In this document: positions 25,872 to 32,951 of the stretch, piece by piece
Layout: every line of letters starts with the position of its first letter
Numbering within the stretch: the first letter of the stretch is position 1
NCBI RefSeq assembly: GCF_041677825.1
Contig: NZ_JBAYPG010000001.1
Location: 62,001-126,000, forward strand
Direction of reading: 5' to 3'
From: Castellaniella sp041677825
GTDB lineage: Bacteria > Pseudomonadota > Gammaproteobacteria > Burkholderiales > Burkholderiaceae_B
DNA length: 64,000 nt
Program-made: the position numbers and the translations under genes
The notes under the pieces: model-generated
The model's input: the letters and a program-made list of their open reading frames with translations, nothing else
What the model was told of the DNA's origin: nothing
Databases searched by the model: none

Positions 25872-26113
25872 TTCGAACCCCCGGCATTTTCTTGTTGACG
25901 AGCCTGTTCATCGTGCTGGAACAAGGTTCTGAGGCTGCCCAGGAAGGCATAGAACACATAGATCGCCAGCACATAGCCGATGATGATGTAGATCCACCAC
26001 ATCGTTGGAGATTCGGCCCAATATTCAAAATCTCGCCAGTAAGGCCATGAGAGCAGGACACTGAGCAGGGCGGCCAGTGCGGACAACACAAAGTCAATCA
26101 TTCGCTGAGCCAT
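25868..26113 (-). CDS. Small two-TM membrane protein of the NOR operon
   Basis: This 81-residue protein has two hydrophobic helices (about 8-24 and 38-60) and a charged, Gln-rich C-terminal tail. A strong AAAGGAGGGAA ribosome site precedes the ATG at 26113, and the stop overlaps the NorC-like start (ATGA), so its product is made in step with the reductase subunits. I do not recognise the family by sequence. By position it is probably an accessory or third structural subunit of the reductase. Confidence 0.8.
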   Translation of the reverse strand: MAQRMIDFVLSALAALLSVLLSWPYWRDFEYWAESPTMWWIYIIIGYVLAIYVFYAFLGSLRTLFQHDEQARQQENAGGSK

Positions 26114-26204
26114 TTCATTCCCTCCTTTCAGGCAGAATGGCTCATGCAGTCTAGAAATCGAATGGCTTCAAGGCAAGAATGCCATCATTTTGAAAATGGG
26201 AAAC

Positions 26205-26220
26205 AAATGATTCATTTCAA
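26205..26220. promoter_or_regulatory. Palindromic operator candidate upstream of the NOR operon
   Basis: AAATGATTCATTT (26205-26217) is a perfect inverted repeat around one central base. On the minus strand the overlapping TTGAAATGAATCAT resembles an FNR/DNR box (TTGAT-N4-ATCAA) with mismatches. It lies about 100 bp upstream of the first NOR gene, a workable distance for a nitrogen-oxide or oxygen-responsive regulator (DNR/FNR or NsrR type). A further AAATGAATCA copy is at 26235. Confidence 0.4.
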
Positions 26221-26321
26221 TTCATGTGCAATACAAATGAATCAAGTGATTGAAGTTTGATGAATTGCGCGTCGGATCATATGCCCGGAAAAAAGCAGTC
26301 GATATTTTTTTCAATTACAGA

Positions 26322-26340
26322 ATTATCATTATCAATCAAT
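26322..26340 (-). promoter_or_regulatory. Fur-box-like sequence
   Basis: On the minus strand bases 26333 to 26322 read GATAATGATAAT, identical to the first 12 positions of the canonical 19-bp Fur box, but the remaining seven positions match poorly. No iron-related gene is adjacent, so this may be chance in AT-rich DNA. Confidence 0.2.
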
Positions 26341-26535
26341 TGCTTATATCGATTCATTGCCGCTCTTCATGTGTGTGGATCCTACCTGTTGAATATCGAC
26401 GGCAGCATCATGGTTTTTATGATGGGATGGTCCGTGCTGTCTGCAATGATGCAGATCAATTTTCGCTTCAAATAGGGAATACCCTGAAGTTCGACCAATG
26501 GGGCCCATCCGGCGTGTACCCACGGCCCGGCAGGC

Positions 26536-27444
26536 TCATTCGATATTTTGAGCCTGCTCGCGCATCTGCTCGATCAGCAGTTTCAGATCGATTGCGGCCT
26601 GGGTGACACTCAGCGCGGCCGCCTTCGAACCCAGGGTGTTGGCTTCGCGATTCATTTCCTGAAACAGGAAATCCAGCCGCTTTCCGTGCCCGCGCCCCGT
26701 TGAAGGCGCCTGCTGATCGAGCAGGCTGCGGAGTTCCTGCACATGAGATTCGAGGCGTGTCAATTCTTCGGCGACATCGCTGCGCAGCCCGAAGAGGCTG
26801 GCTTCCTGCGCGATGCGTGCCGAAAGTTCACTGCCACTGATCTGGTGCAGCCCTTCCGGGCTGGCCTGTTCGAGGGCCTCGCGCAGGCGCCCGGCGACCT
26901 TGTCCTGATACTGTTGCAGCAGCACGGGCATGTGCGCCTGAACCCTGCTGACCAGCGTTTGCATCTGAGCGGCCATCTGCAGCATGGCGGTGGCCAGACG
27001 GGCGCCTTCACGCTCACGTTGCTGACCGAGTTGCTGCAGGGCCTGTATACAGGCCTGCTCGGACAAGGCCAGCAGCTGTTCGGCCCGTTCGCCACGCTGT
27101 GGACCCGCAAGCCGGGGCAGTTCGTTGAATGTGGGCGTCGGCAGATCGGGCAGGATCTGGCGGGCCTGCGCCAGTTGCCCGGCCAGAGCCTGCAGCGCCG
27201 GCAGGTCGAGCGGCTGACGCAGCATGTCTTCCGAGCGCTCGAGTTGCATGCGCAGTTCGACCTTGCCACGCAGAATCTGCCCGGCCATCAATTCGCGCAA
27301 GCGTGCTTCGGCAAAGCGCAGGTCTTCGGGCAGGCGCAGGGACACATCCAGAAAGCGGTTGTTCACGCTGCGAATTTCCACCGACAGAGTGGCCTGGCCC
27401 GTGCCGATTTGCGCACTGCCGAACGCCGTCATGCTGCGTATCAT
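26536..27444 (-). CDS. yicC: YicC family endoribonuclease
   Basis: The start at 27444 gives a 302-residue protein beginning MIRSMTAFGSA, the standard YicC N terminus, with SVNNRFLDVSLRLPEDLR following and the C-terminal GKRLDFLFQEMNREANTLGSKA motif of the DUF1732 part intact. Characterised YicC proteins act as endoribonucleases involved in small-RNA turnover. It is divergent from rph (67 bp between starts), a common arrangement in proteobacteria. The frame continues upstream to 28272 only because it shadows rph and is not coding there. Confidence 0.94.
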   Translation of the reverse strand: MIRSMTAFGSAQIGTGQATLSVEIRSVNNRFLDVSLRLPEDLRFAEARLRELMAGQILRGKVELRMQLERSEDMLRQPLDLPALQALAGQLAQARQILPDLPTPTFNELPRLAGPQRGERAEQLLALSEQACIQALQQLGQQREREGARLATAMLQMAAQMQTLVSRVQAHMPVLLQQYQDKVAGRLREALEQASPEGLHQISGSELSARIAQEASLFGLRSDVAEELTRLESHVQELRSLLDQQAPSTGRGHGKRLDFLFQEMNREANTLGSKAAALSVTQAAIDLKLLIEQMREQAQNIE

Positions 27445-27510
27445 GAAATGGTCCCGTCCTGATTCTCTACAATGTGCATTATTGTAGTGTGTCAGAAGAG
27501 TGGTTTTCCC

Positions 27511-28296
27511 ATGTCGTCCCAACCCCTGTGTCCATCCACCACCCTGTATCAGGCCCGTCATGGCGGGCGCGGCCCTGATCAGTTGCGCGTGGTCGAATTC
27601 ACGACCGGTTTCACCCGCCATGCCGAAGGGTCGGTTCTCGTGCGCATGGGTGACACCCACGTACTGTGCAACGCCAGCGTCCTCGCGCGGGTGCCCGCAT
27701 TTCTCAAGGGTCGGGGCCGGGGTTGGGTCACGGCCGAATACGGCATGCTGCCCAGGGCCACCCAGGAACGCAGCGACCGCGAGGCCGCACGCGGCAGGCA
27801 GGGCGGGCGCACACAGGAAATCCAGCGGCTGATCGGCCGCAGTCTGCGCGCGGTGTTCGATCTGCACGCGCTGGGCGAGCGCACCCTGCATCTGGACTGC
27901 GATGTCCTGCAGGCCGATGGCGGCACCCGTTGTGCCAGCATCACAGGGGCATGGCTTGCAGCAGTGCTGGCAGTCAGAGAGCTGCAGGCCCGGGGCCTGC
28001 TGGCCGATCAGCCAGTGCGCGGCCAGGTGGCCGCCGTGTCCGTTGGCCTGGTGCGTGATCGGGTCTTGCTGGATCTCGATTACGCCGAAGACTCCGGTTG
28101 CCACACCGACATGAACGTGGTCATGGCCCGGCCCTGGGGCAGCGATTCCACGGCCGGTGCCGATTTTGTCGAAGTGCAGGGCACCGGCGAAGGTGGCAGT
28201 TTCACGCGCGCCCAACTGGATGCGCTGCTCGACAGCGCCGAAAGCGGTATGCGGGATCTTTTTTCGGCCCAATGCCGGGCACTGGAGCTGGCGTGA
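27511..28296 (+). CDS. rph: Ribonuclease PH
   Basis: The 261-residue protein is the phosphorolytic 3'-5' exoribonuclease that trims tRNA 3' ends. Family motifs are seen: VLVRMGDTHVLCNAS, GWVTAEYGMLPRAT, GRQGGRTQEIQRLIGRSLRA (phosphate-binding arginines) and LDLDYAEDSGCHTDMNVVM. The start at 27511 fits the family N terminus. Its stop overlaps the GTG start of rdgB, so the two are translationally coupled. Confidence 0.96.
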   Translation: MSSQPLCPSTTLYQARHGGRGPDQLRVVEFTTGFTRHAEGSVLVRMGDTHVLCNASVLARVPAFLKGRGRGWVTAEYGMLPRATQERSDREAARGRQGGRTQEIQRLIGRSLRAVFDLHALGERTLHLDCDVLQADGGTRCASITGAWLAAVLAVRELQARGLLADQPVRGQVAAVSVGLVRDRVLLDLDYAEDSGCHTDMNVVMARPWGSDSTAGADFVEVQGTGEGGSFTRAQLDALLDSAESGMRDLFSAQCRALELA

Positions 28297-28925
28297 GCAT
28301 CCACAACGAGAGCCCGCGCCGCGTGGTACTGGCCTCGGCCAATCCAGGCAAGCTGGCTGAATTTTCGGCCATATTGTCCACGGCGGGCTTGAACATCGTC
28401 AGTCAATCCAGCCTGGGGGTAGACGAAGCGCCCGAGCCTCACAGTACATTTCTCGAAAATGCCCTGGCCAAGGCCCGCCATGCCAGCCGCCAAACGGGCC
28501 TGCCGGCGCTGGCCGATGATTCCGGGCTGTGCGTGGCGGCCCTCGGGGGCGCGCCCGGGGTCCATTCGGCACGTTATGCGGCGCTGCAGGGCGGCTCGCG
28601 TGGCGATGCCGCCAACAACGCACAGTTGCTGCGCGCGCTGCAACACGTACGCGACCGACGGGGATTCTACGTGGCCGTACTGATCTATCTGCGCAGCGCA
28701 GACGACCCCCTGCCGCTGGTGGCGCAGGGCCTCTGGCACGGCGAAGTGCTGGACGCACCCCGTGGCCAGCACGGTTTCGGCTATGACCCGCTGTTTCATG
28801 TGCCTGCACTGGGCAAAACCGTCGCGCAACTGCCGGCCGAACTGAAGAATCGTCACAGTCATCGTGCGCTTGCACTGGCGAACCTGCTGCAGCAGTTGCG
28901 CACCGACGCGGTGCGCCGGACCTGA
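28293..28925 (+). CDS. rdgB: XTP/dITP pyrophosphatase (non-canonical purine NTPase)
   Basis: The 210-residue protein starts at a GTG that overlaps the rph stop codon. The nucleotide-binding SANPGKLAEF motif, the ALADDSGLCVAALGGAPGVHSARYA active-site segment and HGFGYDPLFHVP are all present. It hydrolyses ITP, dITP and XTP to the monophosphates, keeping deaminated purines out of nucleic acids. The rph-rdgB-hemW order is common in beta- and gammaproteobacteria. Confidence 0.95.
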   Translation: MSIHNESPRRVVLASANPGKLAEFSAILSTAGLNIVSQSSLGVDEAPEPHSTFLENALAKARHASRQTGLPALADDSGLCVAALGGAPGVHSARYAALQGGSRGDAANNAQLLRALQHVRDRRGFYVAVLIYLRSADDPLPLVAQGLWHGEVLDAPRGQHGFGYDPLFHVPALGKTVAQLPAELKNRHSHRALALANLLQQLRTDAVRRT

Positions 28926-28959
28926 AGCGTATTCATGAACCCTGTATGGCCTGCCTGAA

Positions 28960-30183
28960 ATGAAGCGCCTGATTCCTGTTCCAATGCCGGGCGATGACCA
29001 ACCGACGGGTCGGCCCGGGGTGCGTGGCCGCCCGGGCCTGGTCGCCTTGCCCCCCCTGTCGGTGTATATCCACGTGCCCTGGTGCGTGCACAAGTGTCCC
29101 TACTGCGATTTCAACTCGCATGAATTCAAGGGCACCCTGCCGGAAGCCCGCTATCTGCAGGCGCTTGCTGCCGATCTCGAGCAGGCGGTACCTGATGTCT
29201 GGGGGCGCCAGGTGTCCACCGTGTTTTTCGGTGGCGGCACGCCCAGCCTGCTGTCGGCCGAAGCGATCGATCACGTGCTCAGCCTGCTGCGCGCCTACCT
29301 GAATCTGCCGCCGGATTGCGAAATCACCCTGGAAGCCAACCCGGGTACCGCTGAATCCAGCCGCTTCCAGGGCTACGCCCAGGCCGGTGTGAACCGGATT
29401 TCCCTGGGCATCCAGTCGTTCGACGATACGATGCTGCGCCGGTTGGGCCGCATCCACGATGGCGCCCAGGCCCGGGCAGCGATTGCCATGGCCTGTGACG
29501 CCGTGCCCAGGGTCAATCTCGACCTGATGTTCGCCCTGCCGCAGCAGACCATGGCACAGTGCGAGGCCGACGTGCGCGAAGCGCTGTCGTTCGGCACGGG
29601 CCACCTGTCTCTCTACCATCTGACGCTCGAACCCAATACCGTATTCGGCAAGTATCCACCCCCGGTGCCTGCCGATGATCTGGCTGCCGGCATGCAGGAT
29701 CGTGTGGCCGAACTGGCCTGCGCGGCAGGCTACGAGCGCTACGAAGTCTCGGCCTATGCCCGTCCGCATCAGGAATGCCAGCACAACCTCAACTATTGGC
29801 GTTTTGGCGATTATCTGGGGCTGGGCCCGGGCGCACACTCCAAGCTGTCGTTCCAGAACCGGATCACCCGCCAGGCGCGAGCGCGGATGCCCGAAGCCTG
29901 GATGCAGCGGGCGGCGCGCGGCAATGGATCCCACGTGGTCGAGCGGCGCGAACTGAGCGCGGCAGATCTGGGGTTCGAATTCATGCTGAATGCCCTGCGG
30001 CTCAGGCAGGGCGTCGATGGCGGCCTGTTCATCGAGCGTACGGGCCTGTCGCTGATGTCGATTCTGCCCGCCATGCAAAAGGCGGTCGAGCAAGGCCTGC
30101 TCGAACCCGGTCTGGGCCGGATCCAGGCCACCGAACGCGGCTGGCAATTTCTCAATGAACTGCAGATGGTGTTCCTGCCCTGA
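28960..30183 (+). CDS. hemW: Radical SAM haem chaperone HemW (HemN-like)
   Basis: The 407-residue protein has the radical-SAM cluster motif CVHKCPYC near residue 45, followed by FGGGTPSLLS and the glycine-rich NRISLGIQSFDD segment, with a HemN-type C-terminal domain. It lacks the extra N-terminal arm of true coproporphyrinogen dehydrogenase HemN, so a role as haem chaperone is favoured. It follows rdgB by 34 bp, probably in the same transcript. The stop is followed by the glnA leader. Confidence 0.93.
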   Translation: MKRLIPVPMPGDDQPTGRPGVRGRPGLVALPPLSVYIHVPWCVHKCPYCDFNSHEFKGTLPEARYLQALAADLEQAVPDVWGRQVSTVFFGGGTPSLLSAEAIDHVLSLLRAYLNLPPDCEITLEANPGTAESSRFQGYAQAGVNRISLGIQSFDDTMLRRLGRIHDGAQARAAIAMACDAVPRVNLDLMFALPQQTMAQCEADVREALSFGTGHLSLYHLTLEPNTVFGKYPPPVPADDLAAGMQDRVAELACAAGYERYEVSAYARPHQECQHNLNYWRFGDYLGLGPGAHSKLSFQNRITRQARARMPEAWMQRAARGNGSHVVERRELSAADLGFEFMLNALRLRQGVDGGLFIERTGLSLMSILPAMQKAVEQGLLEPGLGRIQATERGWQFLNELQMVFLP

Positions 30184-30279
30184 GAATTGTTTGCCCACTG
30201 ACGATAAAATAACAAGCTTTGCGGTATTGGCTTTTCCATGTTTCGCCGCCCGCCGCATGTCCCGCCGGAGCCCGCCAGC

Positions 30280-31692
30280 ATGTCCACACCCGAAGAAATC
30301 ATCCACCTGATTGCCGAGCGCGAGGTGCGTTTCGTCGACCTGCGCTTCACCGATACGCTGGGCCGCGAGCATCATCTGACCCTACCGGCCAGCCAGATGG
30401 ATGAAGATCGCATGGAATCGGGCATTGCCTTCGATGGCTCGTCGCTGCCCGGCTGGAAGGGCATCGAGGCCTCCGACATGAACCTCATGCCCGATCCGGC
30501 CACCGCCCGGCTGGATCCCTTCCGCGATGAAATCACGCTCATTCTCACATGCGATGTGGTCGAGCCCGCCGACCTTAAGGGGTACGATCGCGATCCGCGC
30601 TCGCTCGCGCGGCGCGCCGAAGCGTACCTGAAGTCCAGTGGGCTCGGGGATACGGCCTATTTCGGCCCGGAACCCGAGTTTTTCGTGTTCGATGGCATCA
30701 GCTGGCATGCCGACATGGCGGGCTGCTTCGTGCGCATCCAGTCGGATGAGGCCGCATGGTCCAACGCGCATGAAGCCAACGGCGGCAACCCGGGCTACCG
30801 GCCCGCCGTCAAGGGGGGGTATGTTCCGGTGCCGCCCATTGATTCATTTGCCGACATGCGTGCCGAAATGTGCCTGCTGATGGAGCAGATGGGGGTACCC
30901 GTCGAGATTCATCATCATGAAGTCGGCCATGCCGGGCAACTCGAGATCGGTACACGGTTTGCCACCCTGGTGCAGCGCGCCGACTGGACGCAGACCATGA
31001 AGTACGTGATCCGCAACGTGGCCCATTCATATGGCAAGACAGCCACCTTCATGCCCAAGCCGATCGAGGGCGACAACGGCTCGGGCATGCATGTGCACCA
31101 ATCCATCTGGAAAGACGGGCAGAACCTGTTTTCCGGCAATGGCTACGGCGGTTTGTCCGAGTTTGCGCTGTACTACATTGGCGGCATCATCCACCACGCG
31201 CGCGCCCTGAATGCCATCACCAACCCGGGTACCAATTCGTACAAACGGCTGGTGCCGCACTACGAGGCACCGGTGAAACTGGCGTATTCAGCACGCAACC
31301 GTTCGGCGTCGATACGCATTCCCTATGTGTCCAACCCCAAGGCGCGCCGCGTCGAAGCCCGTTTTCCCGACCCGCTGGCCAACCCCTACCTGGCCTTCTC
31401 GGCCTTGATGATGGCCGGGCTCGATGGGGTCCAGAACAAGATTTACCCCGGCGATCCCGCCGACAAGAACCTGTACGACCTGCCGCCCGAAGAAGATGTC
31501 AGAATCCCCACGGTCTGTGCCTCACTCGAGCAGGCGCTCGATGCACTGGATCAGGATCGCGAGTTCCTGGTGCGTGGCGGGGTGTTCAGCAATGACCTGA
31601 TCGACACCTGGCTGGACCTCAAGGAGCGCGAACTCGACCGGTTGCGCATGACCCCCCATCCGGTCGAATTCGATTTGTACTATACCCTTTGA
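30280..31692 (+). CDS. glnA: Glutamine synthetase type I
   Basis: The start at 30280 with GGAG 9 bases upstream gives 470 residues, as in E. coli GlnA. The signatures FDGSSLPGWKGIEASDMNLMP, the metal site in YFGPEPEFFVFD, KPIEGDNGSGMHVHQS, the glutamate-binding PGTNSYKRLVPHYEAP and the adenylylation-tyrosine segment NLYDLPPEE are present, so regulation by GlnE is likely. It condenses ammonia and glutamate. An upstream in-frame ATG at 30238 lacks a ribosome site. No GlnB or NtrBC genes lie alongside. Confidence 0.96.
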   Translation: MSTPEEIIHLIAEREVRFVDLRFTDTLGREHHLTLPASQMDEDRMESGIAFDGSSLPGWKGIEASDMNLMPDPATARLDPFRDEITLILTCDVVEPADLKGYDRDPRSLARRAEAYLKSSGLGDTAYFGPEPEFFVFDGISWHADMAGCFVRIQSDEAAWSNAHEANGGNPGYRPAVKGGYVPVPPIDSFADMRAEMCLLMEQMGVPVEIHHHEVGHAGQLEIGTRFATLVQRADWTQTMKYVIRNVAHSYGKTATFMPKPIEGDNGSGMHVHQSIWKDGQNLFSGNGYGGLSEFALYYIGGIIHHARALNAITNPGTNSYKRLVPHYEAPVKLAYSARNRSASIRIPYVSNPKARRVEARFPDPLANPYLAFSALMMAGLDGVQNKIYPGDPADKNLYDLPPEEDVRIPTVCASLEQALDALDQDREFLVRGGVFSNDLIDTWLDLKERELDRLRMTPHPVEFDLYYTL

Positions 31693-31702
31693 GGATACAG
31701 CC

Positions 31703-32479
31703 ATGGCTGCATTTCGTACCGAAGAAGTGCTCAGTGTGCATCACTGGAATGACACGCTGTTTTCGTTCACCACCACGCGCGACCCGGGCCTGCGTTTCAG
31801 CAACGGGCACTTCGTGATGCTCGGTCTCGAGGTCGAGGGCAAGCCCCTGCTCAGGGCCTACAGCATTGCGAGCGCCAATCACCAGGAAAACCTTGAATTC
31901 TTCAGCATCAAGGTGCCCAACGGGCCGCTGACCTCGCGTCTGCAGCATCTGCAGCCGGGCGATCGGGTGCTCATCAGCCGCAAGCCCGTCGGCACGCTGG
32001 TGGTCGATGATCTCAAGCCGGGGCGCAACCTGTACCTGTTCGCGACCGGCACCGGGCTCGCCCCCTTCCTGAGCATCATCCAGGATCCGGATGTCTACGA
32101 CCGGTTCGAGCACGTGGTACTGATGCATGGGGTCCGTTTTGCCAGCGAACTGGCCTATACCGATCTGATCCAGAAACAGTTGCCCGAAGATGAATATCTG
32201 GGTGAAATGGTGCGCCAGAAGCTGATCTACTATCCCACGGTCACGCGTGAGCCCTACAGGAATCAGGGTCGGCTCACCACGCTGGTCGAGAGCGGAAAAC
32301 TCTTCGAAGACATTGGTCTGCCGCCGCTCGATCCAGCCCAGGACCGGGCCATGATCTGCGGCAGTCCGGCCATGCTGACCGATATCCGGGCGATGCTGGA
32401 TGCACGTGGTTTCGTCGTTTCGGCCGGGGTAGGCGAACCGGGCGACTACGTGTTCGAACGTGCATTTGCCGAGCGCTGA
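31703..32479 (+). CDS. fpr: Ferredoxin-NADP reductase (bacterial Fpr type)
   Basis: The 258-residue flavoprotein has the FAD motif RAYSIAS, the phosphate-binding GPLTSRLQHL region, the NADP-binding FATGTGLAPF, and a Rhodobacter-like C-terminal extension ending in FERAFAER. It transfers electrons between NADPH and ferredoxin or flavodoxin. It starts 10 bp after the glnA stop. The arrangement may be only positional. Confidence 0.95.
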   Translation: MAAFRTEEVLSVHHWNDTLFSFTTTRDPGLRFSNGHFVMLGLEVEGKPLLRAYSIASANHQENLEFFSIKVPNGPLTSRLQHLQPGDRVLISRKPVGTLVVDDLKPGRNLYLFATGTGLAPFLSIIQDPDVYDRFEHVVLMHGVRFASELAYTDLIQKQLPEDEYLGEMVRQKLIYYPTVTREPYRNQGRLTTLVESGKLFEDIGLPPLDPAQDRAMICGSPAMLTDIRAMLDARGFVVSAGVGEPGDYVFERAFAER

Positions 32480-32547
32480 ACCCCCGGCTTTTATTCTTTG
32501 CCCCGGCTCGTTAAACTCTGGTTGTCAAACAATTCTGCGGATCATTC

Positions 32548-32937
32548 ATGAGCAAGCACATCATTCATACCGACAGCGCACCTGCGGCCGTGGGCCCCTA
32601 CTCACAAGGGGTTGCGGCGCCCGCTGGCAGCCGCCTGGTATTTCTGTCCGGCCAGATCGGCCTCGAACCAGGCACGGGCGAACTGGTCTCGGAAAATTTC
32701 GAAGGCCAGGTGCGGCAGTCCTTCACCAATCTGAAGGCGGTGGTCGAAGCGGCGGGCGGATCCCTCGAAAACATTGTCAAGCTCACCCTGTTTCTCACTG
32801 ACCTGAGCAAATTCGCCAGCGCCAATGCCATCATGGCCGAACTCATCCCCGAACCTTATCCGGCCCGTTCCACCCTCGGGGTGGCCAGTCTCCCCAAAGG
32901 GGCGCAGTTCGAGGTCGAGGCGGTCCTGGCGCTCTGA
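32548..32937 (+). CDS. ridA: RidA family enamine/imine deaminase
   Basis: The 129-residue protein matches the YjgF/RidA family: GPYSQGVAAPAG near the N terminus, the FLSGQIGLEPGTGELV segment, and the catalytic arginine in PARSTLGVASLPKGA. It removes reactive 2-aminoacrylate and related enamines formed by PLP enzymes. It is 14 bp upstream of recG, which starts at a TTG codon, so the two are likely co-transcribed. Confidence 0.95.
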   Translation: MSKHIIHTDSAPAAVGPYSQGVAAPAGSRLVFLSGQIGLEPGTGELVSENFEGQVRQSFTNLKAVVEAAGGSLENIVKLTLFLTDLSKFASANAIMAELIPEPYPARSTLGVASLPKGAQFEVEAVLAL

Positions 32938-32951
32938 ACAACCCGGTCGTC

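Larger units (their letters stand above)
26114..26535. other. AT-rich intergenic region between yicC and the NOR operon
   Basis: This 422-bp stretch is strikingly AT-richer than the rest of the window. It contains the operator-like palindromes listed separately and the NOR promoter. A 72-codon frame on the plus strand (26257-26475, starting MMNCASDHMPGKK) includes a weakly hydrophobic middle, but it has no good ribosome site and no recognisable domain. I regard it as doubtful. The region could be a remnant of acquired DNA. Confidence 0.5.

Noticed and set aside
27445..28272. N-terminal extension of the yicC frame
   Set aside because: The extension is antisense to rph, and the YicC family starts at MIRSMTAFG.
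30184..30279. Sigma-54 type promoter before glnA
   Set aside because: A TGGC is present but no GC element follows at the required spacing.
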